Below are positions 1 through 11,273 of a stretch of DNA of 64,000 nt, piece by piece (the first letter of the stretch is position 1; every line of letters starts with the position of its first letter). A program made the translations under genes and the position numbers. Below the pieces are notes generated by a model. That model was given only the letters and a program-made list of their open reading frames with translations. It made no database searches and was not told the DNA's origin. Source of the DNA: Perkinsus olseni (Eukaryota > Perkinsozoa > Perkinsida > Perkinsidae); the NCBI GenBank assembly GCA_013115135.1, contig JABANP010000001.1, forward strand, positions 434,001-498,000, given 5' to 3'.

Positions 1-701
1 CTCTGTTCCAGATTTCTTTGGCGTGCTCTAGTCTACCCGTCCCATTCATCGTAGGGAGCATTCACAGGCTGCAGCATCTCGTTGGTCAATTGAAGGGAAC
101 ACCACAGGTTCGAACTCCTATCAGAGCCAAAACTCCATGTACAGGGGCGATGTCACCCGCGCTTTGGCCTCAATGCTGCCTCGCTTCGCTGGCGATATGT
201 TAAACCGTATGTTCGGGGTCGAGAGGGACTCCTTCCCTCCTCCCCATTCACCCGCCGAGGCATGAGCAACGTGACGCTTAGCAGCATACGCGTTGAAGGA
301 ATTGGTCCCCCGAAGGTGACCCCGCATACACTCTCGGGCAGCAGAGAGCCAACGAATGAATCGCCAGAAGCCGCTGCTATCGATTAGTGTCCCGTCTGTC
401 TGATAATGAAGTCTTACGCCTCGGACCTCCATGCGACTCCCCGTCTGAGACAGGGAGACATTACACGGCGTTACAGACATTAGACCTTGCCTCGACGCGA
501 GAACCAAACACCATCCGCTGCGAAGGAGCCCCTCCGAGCTCGGGGCTCTCAGCACCCCGGGCAGGACACACATGGCGACCGCATAGTGGCGTCACGGTTG
601 CACGCCGACTCGCCGGGGCGATGGGGCATGACGGGGCTGTTCCACCCTTTTCGGCTGTTGCTTGCGCCTACTCTTAGCTGGACTCCCCAACTTTTAACAC
701 T
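1..701. other. No supported gene (1-701)
   Basis: Several short overlapping open frames occur on both strands, but none shows a recognisable motif, signal peptide or conserved composition, and they shadow each other. I see nothing assignable here. The leader of the small secreted gene starting at 702 presumably lies at its right edge. Confidence 0.4.
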
Positions 702-926
702 ATGATCTCCTTTTCCGTCATTTTCCTACTGACTATCGTTATGTGGCACGCCAACAGTCACGACCCTGGTGGAGACCCTAAGGCCGACAACGACTGCCAG
801 CAGGCATCCAACAGTCTCTGCGGAGGCGTCAAGGTCTTCTGCGACTGCAAGTGGGGGCACTGTGCTCCTACCAACCCGTTCGGCAGTGACTGTGCTGACA
901 GTATCGTATGCCAGTGCAAGAACTGA
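702..926 (+). CDS. Small secreted cysteine-rich protein (74 aa)
   Basis: An uninterrupted ATG-started frame encodes 74 residues. Residues 1-19 form a clear signal peptide (MISFSVIFLL then TIVMWHANS), giving a mature peptide of about 55 residues with eight cysteines, including two CxC pairs (CDC and CQC). The even cysteine number and secretion signal suggest a disulfide-stabilised extracellular mini-protein. I recognise no family: it could be a small protease inhibitor, a surface or effector-like peptide, or a lineage-specific orphan. It stands alone, with no gene identified for about 2 kb downstream. Being so short, it could be a chance frame, but signal peptide plus regular cysteines argues against that. 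Confidence 0.5.
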   Translation: MISFSVIFLLTIVMWHANSHDPGGDPKADNDCQQASNSLCGGVKVFCDCKWGHCAPTNPFGSDCADSIVCQCKN

Positions 927-2915
927 GGTCGCGGTGAGAGGAGGCGCCAGGCAGCTATGTTCCACGTCCCCACTACACTGAGCCTGGCCGCTTATTTTAA
1001 ACCACTCTTATGATTTGGTAATGATTACGCTTATTCGTCCTGGTTGTCACACACTCTCGGTGTGTCGATCATATCATGAGCCGATCAAATAAGGGTTCGT
1101 GGCACAACCAGGCAATTTCGTTATTCCCTGTTTCATTGCATTGAGCGGCTCTTTCGCCGACAAAATCGCTCACACAACGGCAGCAGGATTGCGTTGGCCA
1201 AGTGACTACAATAGTGTGGAGCTCCTTCGGCATCGAGCATTTGATCAGTGTGCGGTTTGGGATGTCGAGAGCCGTTGGAGCCGGTCGCAATACTGGCTCG
1301 CGGCGCCGGAGGTTCGCTATGCTGTGTTTCCGACGAGTAGGCTATTGATGCAGCAATCTTTGAGCATTATCCTCGACCTTTAATGGGCTGTTTTCCTGCG
1401 GCATAGAAGGCACTGACGGAAGACGGTAGTGGGCGACTACTAACAACGACTGCCCTGTGTGACAGGCACCGCACTGGAGTATCAGCCGCCTCGATTCGTT
1501 CTGGTGTTCAGTATGAGTCACATACTGGAAACCTCGGCTCGGTAAGAGGTCCCAGCTAAGGACTCCAAGGGGCGCCCCCTAAGGGTATGGGGAAGTTACT
1601 CCGAGGGACGGCTAGCAACGGCGGTCTACGGTGGCGATGACTGAGCGCCTGGAGGCCAGCCCGCCGTTCTGGCGCCTTGAAAAACTGAAAGTGGCTGAAG
1701 CGGAGTCCGAGCTGAGTCGACTGAGTCAACTGGGGTGAGAATGGGTTTGATTGTTCGTGAAAGTCTTGGTGAGCGCAAGACATCAGGAATTTATGGTCAT
1801 GCATCCACATGCCACCGATAGGGGCGGCCTCCGCGCTTGGGGAGTCGTAAGGGCACTAACGATAGCGGGACCAGTCCGCGCTTGACGAACACGACGGACT
1901 GATAGGAGCAAATATACGACAAGGGGTTACTACGAGAATAGCTGACTCGCAGAGATCGATCAGCTTACCATGTACGCATATGCATTGACGCGCCGAACTC
2001 TGACGGTTCTGCTAACAAGTTTAACAATTCTAGCACTCGGTTGTCCACAGAGAGCTCGACGGGACGACACACAGAGAGCAATGACCCAACTTTTTTCAGT
2101 ATTCTCCTATAAAACGTTTTTTTACACCTCCGAAGCAATGGCTCTCTTCGGTTGATTTCTAGAAACTCCGAGAACCCTTCAGACGGATCTGATCAGGCTG
2201 CCCTAGTAATATCCGTCAGCCAGTGTGACGATGTCCCAACCACAACCCTACTTACTTCAATAACAACTCAACACTAAGCAACGGTAAGCTGTTCATCATA
2301 TTACTTAAGGAATCTTGGTAGTGTAAAACCTTGATAATCACAACAACAGATGGTTGTACTGAGGACAGAATAAGGATCATAGTACGACTACCTAAGAATC
2401 CTGAACATCGTTTTAACGTCTCTAGACGCGTTGACCCGCACCAACATTCGTACAATGCTAAACAGGGGACACGATGTATGACCATATCAATGCTTACACT
2501 ATTGCCCGCAACATAAGCAGCGGCAAGAGCAACCACAATCACGACAGTACCGCTGGAATCAGACAGCTTCGAGCATACCAAAAGCCGAACTTTCTCGGTT
2601 TTCGCACACCAACGATGATAACGATAACAGGCGCCTGCACAGCAATGACCGCCATGGTGATCAGTAACCATTCGACGAAAGAAAGCTGGTAGTGTTACGA
2701 CACTTGAGAAGTGCAGGAGAGACATCATAGTAGTATTTATCAGTTAAACTTTTTACAGTCAACATACCAGTAGTAGCGGCATGTGACAAGATGCCATCAT
2801 AGCCTAGAGCATAGAAGGACGACGACGTGATTCTAACAACAATCGTGCCGCAACCGTACCACTTAGCGATCGCTATGAATAGCTGACAGTAAGCCCCTCT
2901 AGGGTGGCAACAATA
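927..2915. other. Intergenic, no supported gene
   Basis: About 2 kb without a convincing coding region. Between 1868 and 2005 it holds one copy of a diverged dispersed repeat whose partner is near 40744-40889. The rest is AT-richer and rich in CAA/ACA-type simple runs. The open frames here lack motifs. Confidence 0.4.
1868..2005 (+). repeat. Diverged dispersed repeat, copy A
   Basis: The start (GGACCAGTCCGCG) and the end (CATGTACGCATATGCATTG followed by a CCGAAC/CTGA stretch) recur in the same order and orientation at about 40744-40889 with substitutions and small indels. The middle is poorly conserved. This looks like two old copies of one element or two copies of an ancient duplicated segment. 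No coding capacity or terminal inverted repeat was noticed. Confidence 0.45.
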
Positions 2916-3050
2916 GCTACCGAGCAAGCACAATCGCTGCTACGGCCAGACTGCAACCATCAAAATCAGAATGCGACGGTACAGCGGAAAAGACTAACAA
3001 CTGGTACTGTGACGAGAAATGACCGAAACGCCGATGACAACGGGTTGGTC
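2916..3050 (+). repeat. 135-bp inverted repeat, left arm
   Basis: Reads GCTACCGAGCAAGCAC... to ...GACAACGGGTTGGTC and is almost identical to the reverse complement of 5809-5943; the only differences noticed are in a TACGG/TCAGG stretch. The two arms lie in opposite orientation on either side of the peptide transporter gene (3630-5264). No transposase frame lies between them, so this may be a MITE-like repeat inserted twice rather than the ends of one element. Confidence 0.85.
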
Positions 3051-3629
3051 GTCATCGGCACAATCGGTGGTAACAGCAACCGTATGAATGTTGAAAAGAC
3101 AAATAGTCTAAGCATAAGAATAGAGTGAGGGGAAAATGAAAGATATAACACAAGCTACTAGTAATTACGTAGCCTTTATGGACAACACATCAAGAACTAT
3201 ACCACAACAACGACAACCAATCAGCTAAGCCACGTCTATGGGCGACAGCAACAAGCGAATGGTAACATGATGTTGTTGGTGGAAGTGATGATGTTTCCGA
3301 CAGCACCCACGACACATGATGACGACAAATGACTAATGACCATATCGTATAATAAGACTTGTAGTAGCCACCACAGAATAATGAAGATGGCAGCTTCTCT
3401 TCAGTGGTAGTAATAGTACGAGCAAGCTTGATGGCGATGAGAACTTGAGAGAGAGAAAACTACTGTTATCCTCGGCTGCTACGATGATAATCGCAATTAC
3501 AAACTTCACATATCCTAGACGGTGCGCGACGCCACATCCTCATTACGTTCGAGGGTACAAAGCGACGCGCTGCAACGACCACCGCAGCAACAAGAGTGAG
3601 ACTAACAACATCTCGCCGTGAAAAATGTC
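3051..3629. other. Intergenic, downstream of the peptide transporter
   Basis: No gene seen. The segment is AT-rich with many short ACA/GAT/TAGT runs and probably includes the 3' untranslated region of the minus-strand transporter ending at 3630. Confidence 0.4.
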
Positions 3630-5264
3630 TCATGCCAACACCTGGTTCTCCAAGTCATCAACACGGTCTGACTTCACCGCTGACTTCGACGACTCGCCGT
3701 CAAAATCATAAGAATCCGCCGGACCAGCTTCCTTCTTCGGCTGCTCGGCATCGCGCTCAGCAACCGCCAAGTTGGCCGCAGCGACCCTGTTGAAGTAGGG
3801 GATGAGAGCCAGGCTACCAATGGCACCCAAGACACAGAAACCGATGAGAACCATGTAGTAGTAATCATAATGAGATCCGCCCCAAGTAGAAGGATCGTCA
3901 GGCTTGAAATCCGGCAACCACGGTGAGCAGACTTGGAATAAAACAGCCGAAAGCATGGAGCCAAAGGAGAAGAATAGTAAGTTCAAGCCAGAGGCACATG
4001 CTTTCAATTGCCCGGGCGAGTAAGTGAATGCAACCTCGTATGAAGTAGCAAATAGGAAACACTCACCCAAAGCAATAAGCCAGAACTGCGGGACCTGCCA
4101 CCATGCAGAGATCGTAAACAAAGGCTTAGCCATCACAGCATACTCCAGCCCCATAGCACAGAGAAGAGAGCATCCACCAGCAATGCAACCGAGACAGAAC
4201 CTGCCCAGCACTGAAGGCATCCTGTTCCTCCTTTGCAGGAAGGGGAATACCACTTGATCCAGTATCAGCGAGTTGATGATGACAGCGAAGGGATCCACGT
4301 TCTGGAACATAGCGGCAGGCATGTCCCAGCCGAAGGTGTTGGTGTCCATCTTCGTGGCCTGCGTTAAGAAGGCAGTGGTCATCTGCGTGTATACCATTTG
4401 GAAGGGAATCACAATGGTGAACATGGGCACCAACCGCAATAAGCACTTGGTGTCTTCGATGAAGGAATCTTCAAACCGTCCACCCTTAGACTTCTTGCAC
4501 TTCTCGAATGAGAACTTGGTGCAGGCAACACCGATGACCTCCACTACCTTCAGGACAGCCGAACCCTGTGGCTTCGGCTTCACATACCTCCCCAGTATGC
4601 CACCCGAAAGGAAGACAGCGCAAGCGCACAGGAAGACGATTGTGATGAAGAGGAAGGCGACGAAGAACGAGCACTCCTGCACGAGGATGGGGGAGACGAT
4701 ACCGCCGATGATGCTACCAACATTGATGGTAGCATAGAAGTAGGTGTAATACCTGGTGATGAGGTCCCTGTGGTGCTCAGGATGGAACTGCTGAGCACCC
4801 ATGATGTTCACACAACTTTTGATACCACCAGCACCAAGTGCGATGAGGAAGAGTAGTGCCACATCAATCATCCATTGCTCGGAGATAGACTCGATTGCTG
4901 ACAGCGTTAGTAGAACCAACCCACACGCATAGATCAGAGAGAATACGACGATAGTGACGTAGAGACCGAGGATAGTATCAGACAGCGCGGCTGACACTAG
5001 GGGGGTCAAATAAATGATCGAATTGAAAATAGAAATGTACGAGTTGGCCCCACTATCATCCATGCCAGCAAACTCCTTCAAGAAAGTCTGCAAGTTGGGC
5101 GTAAGGCCGTAGTAAGCTAATCGCTCGCACAGCTCTTGCCCCAAGATGAAGAGGACGGACTTCAAGAAGGGATGCTCATAGTAAGAATAGGTATTACCAG
5201 AGGCGTCAGTCCACGACAAAGGCTTGCTGCTCTGCTCCGTGATTGCCGAGTGAAACCGGGGCAT
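3630..5264 (-). CDS. Proton-coupled oligopeptide transporter (POT/PTR family)
   Basis: Single-exon gene, 544 aa from the first ATG (5264; two upstream in-frame TTG codons are not used as starts). POT-family hallmarks are present: the ExxER motif on helix 1 (ELCERLAYYG, about residue 45) and the second PTR signature (YFYATINVGS, about residue 175), with roughly 12 hydrophobic segments and a hydrophilic acidic C-terminal tail of about 45 residues. Family members are proton-driven importers of di- and tripeptides or other small nitrogenous solutes, at the plasma membrane or an endosomal membrane; the substrate cannot be told from sequence. Length fits the family. There are no introns, unlike many genes in the window. 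A 135-bp inverted repeat flanks the locus. Confidence 0.93.
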   Translation of the reverse strand: MPRFHSAITEQSSKPLSWTDASGNTYSYYEHPFLKSVLFILGQELCERLAYYGLTPNLQTFLKEFAGMDDSGANSYISIFNSIIYLTPLVSAALSDTILGLYVTIVVFSLIYACGLVLLTLSAIESISEQWMIDVALLFLIALGAGGIKSCVNIMGAQQFHPEHHRDLITRYYTYFYATINVGSIIGGIVSPILVQECSFFVAFLFITIVFLCACAVFLSGGILGRYVKPKPQGSAVLKVVEVIGVACTKFSFEKCKKSKGGRFEDSFIEDTKCLLRLVPMFTIVIPFQMVYTQMTTAFLTQATKMDTNTFGWDMPAAMFQNVDPFAVIINSLILDQVVFPFLQRRNRMPSVLGRFCLGCIAGGCSLLCAMGLEYAVMAKPLFTISAWWQVPQFWLIALGECFLFATSYEVAFTYSPGQLKACASGLNLLFFSFGSMLSAVLFQVCSPWLPDFKPDDPSTWGGSHYDYYYMVLIGFCVLGAIGSLALIPYFNRVAAANLAVAERDAEQPKKEAGPADSYDFDGESSKSAVKSDRVDDLENQVLA

Positions 5265-5808
5265 CAACAAAAGAGAAACCGAGAAACTTTATAAAATAAA
5301 ATTAGTTGTAATCTCTCATCGCGTGAAACCACAGTTCTAGCGCTAGCGTGGTAGTCGACCCCATTGTGACAACAACGCTTCGCAGTGCTCGAGAGACGGA
5401 AAGCTAGCGGCAATTCCACCCCCATCCAGGACTTAATTCAGCAGTTTCTCAGTCCACACTTTTACGGCTTAGCCGGCTCGACTGTGGCAGAATTGTTACT
5501 ACCATGCCCCGAAAAAATTTCTCAAACAATTCCAATCGCCGGCGAATTCCCATCCTTTCGAGCCAGCTCTAAAATTTAATCTGCGTCTATCAGCCACTGA
5601 GCATATTGGCAGCTAGGCGGCTATTTAACCATTGTACGTCCCAGCTAGCAACGCAACGCAACGCAGGCATGAGTACTGTCCTGGGACAATCGGGACAATC
5701 GCGCGCGCCATTCTAATCGATGCACAAGTTAAGTCTTTCTTTGGTTGGAAGGCATGCCTCAAGGACGGAAAACCCACAGCAAGCGAGAAAGCCTTCATTG
5801 CGGATGAA
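5265..5808. other. Intergenic, upstream of the peptide transporter
   Basis: No coding region supported. It contains the presumed promoter and 5' leader of the minus-strand transporter; I recognise no promoter motif. Confidence 0.4.
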
Positions 5809-5943
5809 GACCAACCCGTTGTCATCGGCGTTTCGGTCATTTCTCGTCACAGTACCAGTTGTTAGTCTTTTCCGCTGTACCGTCGCATTCTGATTTTGAT
5901 GGTTGCAGTCTGGCCTGAGCAGCGATTGTGCTTGCTCGGTAGC
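5809..5943 (-). repeat. 135-bp inverted repeat, right arm
   Basis: Reverse-complement partner of 2916-3050, nearly identical along its whole length. The sequence outside the two arms is not similar, so the border of each copy is sharp. Confidence 0.85.
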
Positions 5944-7053
5944 CAAACTGGCTGCCAGGAAGGAAAAGCGAGAAACCCGTCCAAAAATCGGAAAAGGCAA
6001 TTACTAGTTTCCAACTGGTGCCAAGGACAAACACATCGCTGAAGATGCTTGCTTGGAATTCATCCCTCGTCTATTGAATCCTGAGCATTACCTCTCCTGG
6101 TGCACTTGAAATAGTTGCCGCACAGTAAGAACGATTCCAAGTGCACTTCGCCGAGGGGTAGCTCCGATTTACCGTTGAAATTAGGAAGGCCTACAAGACC
6201 AGCCTCGATGATGATAATGCCGCCGCTGGTCTCCGTCGACACCTCGCGTCGCACGATGATGGCAGCGGAGGTACCACGGCCCGCAAGCAGCCCCGCGTCT
6301 CATCAGCGGGAGAGGCGAAATGGCATTCGTCAAAAAGAGCAGGATGAGAGGTTGAGAAAGTTAGTTTGTGAGATGATGTTCTTGTCCCGCACTGGTGCAT
6401 CTTCATACAACCAACACCCTAGACCTCAGTATCCCTATGCAGGAGTATAGCCGTCTGTTCTTGCCGGAAATACGATATCAAAAGCTTCAACCATCACCCC
6501 ATGCATGAACGAAAACCGTCGTAGAAGACGAGTCCCAGCGGCCCGGCTTCTTTGCGGGGACACTAGGCACTCTCCTGAAGACGTACTGGTACTCCTAGAG
6601 TTGACATCGACGTTATACTGGAGTGTCCTGGACCGCCTGTAGTAAAGACCTGTTTGATAACACGATGGTTCTTACGCGTTGTAGCAATGCCACTCTCAAA
6701 GACCCGCGAAGAGGAAAAGAAGTTTTACGGTAGACAGCAATTTTGGTGGTTCATGCCAGACCCCAGAGCTTTTCTCCAAATGAAGCATGCCGCGTGTCAG
6801 TGGTCTGTACCGAAACGCAAGGCGGAGAGAGTCGGGTAGAAAGCAGTAAATGAAGTATAGGTGAGGAACGTTGAAGGATATATTAACCCTTGATTAATTC
6901 AGTAATAATGGAAATAACGACACTACGGCCACTGATGCTGCTGATGACGGGACCAGGCAGGTAACAGAGTGGGAAATACGATAGAGTTGTCTGAACATGC
7001 CAGTCCTATACAGTAGCCATCATCATTATCAGTAATACCACAACTCCGCCGAA
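5944..7053. other. Intergenic, no supported gene
   Basis: Only short open frames without motifs. The part next to 7054 probably holds the 3' end of the TIR-like membrane protein transcript. Confidence 0.4.
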
Positions 7054-8679
7054 CTACACTGATGATGAGGTGGTGGGAGTATCCTGCTGCGAGAGGGACA
7101 GCTCAGGCGGTGCTACTGCTGTTGCTGCGGCGACGTCGATGCTCAGATTGGTATGCCTAGTGTATGTTATATACAGGTATACCAGTACAAACACCACCGG
7201 TATGACAAATACCCAACCATAAGGCTCCGGTATCTTGATCTGATCCCGGGTAGTGTTACTAAACAGTGCGGCCCCGCCGCCAACTACCAGAGTAGCATCA
7301 TAAGCCAATCCAAAGGCAACAATAACCGTATATAGTACAAGCCTTGACAAGCGACTACGTGATGTATTGATAGCGTAGAGTTTGTAAGCCACGTTGGCAA
7401 TGAGTGGAGTTCGACACCCCAGCATTATCGTCAATATGAGCATGTCTCTTAAGGGGATCCACCACTGAGGGACAGGATGAAGACCATCGGCCGACAAGGA
7501 GAAGGCAAGGCCTGGTATACCGTAGGCAAGGAAGGGAGCTACCACAATGTAGACACCTCTTCTGCTCAGAGTCCATATCGGCATTTGGGTAGAGGCAATC
7601 TCGTCCCAGTGCGCTCTAAGGTTCTCTTCAAACTGCGCCTCAGAGCCGTACCACTTGGTGATGCTCTCCCTTATGAAGGCACGGTCTTCCTGCAGAGTAC
7701 ACTGAGCGCTAGCCACAGTGAAGTTGGTGATCTGAGCCTGTAGGTTGGCTTTGGCCGGGATAAAGATAAAGCAAACAATGGTACTGATGATGACTGTGAC
7801 TGCAGCTTCCAAGGCTAGATAAAGAATGAGCGGAGTAAAAGACTCGATACGGTTGGCCACCATAGAAAGATCAATCGACATCATTGTCACCAAAATGGCA
7901 ACTTCACAGATCGCCACCAACATACAGAATTTAGTCTGCATATTAGAGATGAAGGTTACTCTCCCCGGTTCGTGGGTCCTGAGGAACCCAGCCAGTTCGA
8001 AGACACACCAGAGCCGGGAAAAGTAGTCGGTCGACCAGAGTATGACCAGGCCATCAGACCGGCTCAAGAAAGAGCTAATATGATGAATACCGATGTACTT
8101 CAGTCCAGTGTCTGTCTGCGAGATGCAGCACTTGTCGAGAAAGACCACAGGGTCCTTGTGAAACAAGCGCGTAAAGAAGCAGCCGAAGGCAACAGCCACA
8201 CAAACGATCACCAGTCCTCCTATCTCGACACAGTAGGCCACGACTTCTCTGTCGTTCGGAAGGAAATAGATCATGATGGAGAGCGAGATCGACAAAGTAA
8301 GCATGACGATGTAACCGATATGCATGTAGTAGGCGGTGATCAACGAGAGATGCTTCCAAAACATGTTAGCGCCCCAGGAATGACTAAGGAATAGGTCTAA
8401 ATGGTCCACAGGCCGAGAAAGGTCGTAGGTCGAGCTGGTCCCCTTGGGGCCGAAAAATATCAACCAACGCGCAGCGACATCCGACAGCGAAACCCCACGC
8501 AGAGCGCTATCATGGCTCTGTCCCCGACGCTCCGTAATGGAGCGGTTCTTCCCCTTATTATCGTGATGGATGGTACTGCAGCTGCTGCGATGATGGTGGC
8601 GACCAGACTCCTCCTCCTCCTCTTCTGCTGCTGCTGCCTCGTAGACCCGATCTAGGTCGGCTAAACCTAGGCCACCCAT
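7054..8679 (-). CDS. Polytopic membrane protein with a TIR-like (SHSW...DK.C..Q) domain
   Basis: Single-exon gene, 541 aa from the first ATG at 8679. Residues 1-85 are low-complexity and polar with poly-Glu and poly-His. A TIR-like first strand (DLFLSHSW, about residue 95-102) is followed by two transmembrane helices (about 112-172). The remainder of the TIR-like core then follows: FLDKCCISQ (about 180-188) and VILWSTDYFSRLWCVFEL (about 211-228). At least six further hydrophobic helices come after (about 245-520). The two TIR-like halves are therefore separated by membrane-spanning sequence. Proteins with this SHSW/LDK/LW.xxYFxRLWCVFEL pattern are, as far as I recall, expanded in dinoflagellates and relatives, with no established function. 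A signalling or NAD-related role is only a guess from the TIR fold. It is unlikely to be a classic receptor. Confidence 0.7.
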   Translation of the reverse strand: MGGLGLADLDRVYEAAAAEEEEEESGRHHHRSSCSTIHHDNKGKNRSITERRGQSHDSALRGVSLSDVAARWLIFFGPKGTSSTYDLSRPVDHLDLFLSHSWGANMFWKHLSLITAYYMHIGYIVMLTLSISLSIMIYFLPNDREVVAYCVEIGGLVIVCVAVAFGCFFTRLFHKDPVVFLDKCCISQTDTGLKYIGIHHISSFLSRSDGLVILWSTDYFSRLWCVFELAGFLRTHEPGRVTFISNMQTKFCMLVAICEVAILVTMMSIDLSMVANRIESFTPLILYLALEAAVTVIISTIVCFIFIPAKANLQAQITNFTVASAQCTLQEDRAFIRESITKWYGSEAQFEENLRAHWDEIASTQMPIWTLSRRGVYIVVAPFLAYGIPGLAFSLSADGLHPVPQWWIPLRDMLILTIMLGCRTPLIANVAYKLYAINTSRSRLSRLVLYTVIVAFGLAYDATLVVGGGAALFSNTTRDQIKIPEPYGWVFVIPVVFVLVYLYITYTRHTNLSIDVAAATAVAPPELSLSQQDTPTTSSSV

Positions 8680-10650
8680 TGAGGATGTTAAGGACAACCG
8701 GGAATGCAGGGATTAGACAACGTAGCGAAACTGATGGAAAAAGTGATAAAACGCGAGCCGGCATCCATTAGACAAAACGAGCGGCACCAAGTGAACTCCA
8801 AGGCCTACATAAGGACGAATAGAAACAACCTTACGAGATAGCGTGACTATCGCAATGCTCAATACGATAACGGAGTTTAGTCGCCGCACTGGGAACGGCA
8901 GTGGACAAAGGGAAGGGCCTGCCATGTTAGGTCGCTACCCCTGTACTGCCACTGAACACTTCGGAAAGACCTACTTCGCTTATACTACAAACCCCGGTGG
9001 TAACAACCGTGGTGGTGGGAATAGTTATCATCTCACTATTGCAAGTAGTTGCTGAAATATGTTATTTTCGGTGACCTGTTTGAGGATCGTCATTTCCCCA
9101 AGAACGACCGACGAAGTACGCGGCAGCATCTCTGAGTGTGGTACCATCCGAAACAGCCGTCTTCGCCGTAAAGCTGCCCTCTCGCACCAGATGGTTCACC
9201 CTGAAATGCATCTGACGTTACGCCTAGCACATTCGAGCTTGCATTCCCTCAAAGGTAGCTACTTCTTGACAGAGCTGAACACATGAACAGCGAAGAGGTG
9301 CCGCAGTAGGTGCCCGATAATCCGCTACTCAATTCAAAGCAAACACCCAGAATCGCCGTTCATTCGATGACTTCCACGGATCTCAGTGCGTAAGCGCTCC
9401 TTTGGACAACATCATCTTTCTGTCCATTCTACAAACGCCGACACGTGTCAAAATCTAGCCCTAGCGGTCATCTTTCGACAACGATATACAAAAAGCGCGC
9501 GCCGCTCAATGTCTTTGTACGGGAAGGGAATCGTTGGTCGTAGAAAAAGTAGAAGGTTCTTGATGTGATGGTGTAGAAGGGGATCCTAGAGAATCATAGG
9601 AGAAAGCACGAGAGTTCGGGACCGTCCCTAATCGATTCATTCCCGACGACTGCATCAACAGAACACAATGCGAAACCAACTAGATACGATGGCAATAGTC
9701 TAGAGGGCTAGGGTTCGATCCGAGAGAGTAGACTCGAGGAGCGAACGAGAGATAGATTGCAACGAGATAGAGCAGAATCAATAGACGAACTAAAGATTCA
9801 GCTATGAGATAGGTTAGCACTGAACTTCAGTCTGAACTGGACTGAACTTAGTATCTAAGTCTTAGTTCTTAGCTTAGAGGAATGGCGAGCGCGAGTGACG
9901 AAAACGCGTTGCTGGTCATGAGGATGATGGGGGTCTCTTAGTGATACAAGAAGGGTTGACTAGTTTTGAATGGCCACCGAACTGCATAATGGCATAATAC
10001 AAGGCGAATCGAGAAGCTCCAGTAGTAGTAGTATCATTATGGCTGATAAGGGAGAGGAGAGGTACTAGTGAGAGGGTGGTGGCCTTCGGGGTACTCGTGG
10101 GTTAGGAGCCCCTTCACTGTACCATCTGAGCTGAATATGGACGATTCCAAGTCGGATTATTACTACTCTGAAACCGACCATCTAGGGGCGGGTGAGTACC
10201 CTACCTTTTCCTGGTAGTTCCGATTGTTACGGTAGGTAGAGTGTGCGTTGATTCCCTGGCATCAACCTTCCGTATTATGGAGAGAAGGAGGCTCTTGAGG
10301 GTAGTAGGATGGGATGGAGGGGGGCCGGGTCCACTTCAACTCGGTCATAACGGAGGCGTTCAATAGATCTACTCTGACTCCCAAGAGCCCCCTGGCTTGA
10401 TTCTGAGTCAGATTCTCACCGCTTTCCACACGCCGCAATTTCCGACGTTCGGGTAGCGGTCCTGGGAGCACTCTTAAGGCAACCGTTTATAGGTCTATAG
10501 ATCTCTGGGAATATTTCTCGACTAAAAATACATGATCTATCTTACTTGTATCGATGTAGTGGTACTAGTACCGTAAATCCCATACATTTATAGTAGCGGG
10601 GGCGCGAAAGTAATTTCTTCCACTGTCCCACCCTGTTACTACTCTTCTCC
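8680..10650. other. Long intergenic stretch
   Basis: Nearly 2 kb with no supported gene. The part around 9740-9890 is rich in AGAGAT/GAACTTAG-type runs. A GGTTCGATCC motif (tRNA B-box-like) occurs at about 9711 but no cloverleaf can be drawn. The right end may hold 5' exons of the gene at 10660. Confidence 0.4.
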
Positions 10651-10659
10651 TCGACTCAG

Positions 10660-11273
10660 CCTCTCCTAAGGTCCTCCATCGTCCCATCAGGGCACGGTCT
10701 GTCAGCCAAGGGGTACTACAGGCGGTGCTCATCTTCTGTCTATTTATCGTGCTTTGCCAGCAGCTAGGCCTCAACATCACCTCCTCGGGCGTCACCAACG
10801 TAGGCCTTCCTCCCATCCCAGTTCCCGAGGTAGAAGTGCCTCTCTCAGCGTTGGGCGGTGCCCTTGTGGGCTCCCGTGGTAGTGACCAGCCTGGTTGCAG
10901 TGGCGGCGATGGTTAGTGTTGCCCAATCACAGCAGTTCGTCATCCCCACCCTCATGCTCACCACTCTGTAGTACGCCCGGCTGCCACCGGTCCTGTGAGG
11001 AGACCCTGCCAGGTACCTCGGTATGATGTGGCTGGCGTGGGTCTATGACCCTGACTCGGATCGGAATTTGTTTTTTCTCCTCAAGCCCACTCGGGTAGTC
11101 CGTCGATGGGCTCCTCTCACTGGTCCCTACTCCCCTTCCAGAGCGAGCGCCTGGTGTTGATACTCATCATGAGCATCGAGTTGGCCCTTTTCCTGGCCTA
11201 CGCCTTGTTGCATTGGCTGTACCCCTTACTCATCCACAACATATCGGAGGCTTGGCTGGCCAAGCATTGGTAG
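10660..11273 (+). CDS. Multi-exon membrane protein, unidentified (approximate)
   Basis: Three hydrophobic coding-like segments follow each other on the plus strand in different frames, as expected for exons. Around 10720-10790 a frame reads VLIFCLFIVLCQQLGLNI. Around 10880-10970 another reads VVVTSLVAVAAMVSVA. At 11141-11273 a frame reads LVLILIMSIELALFLAYALL and ends in AKHW-stop. Plausible GT/AG sites lie between them, but I could not settle the joins. More hydrophobic and coding-like pieces continue at 11480-11640 and 11730-11830, so the gene may be longer or belong to the hydrolase gene downstream. No family recognised. Confidence 0.3.
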
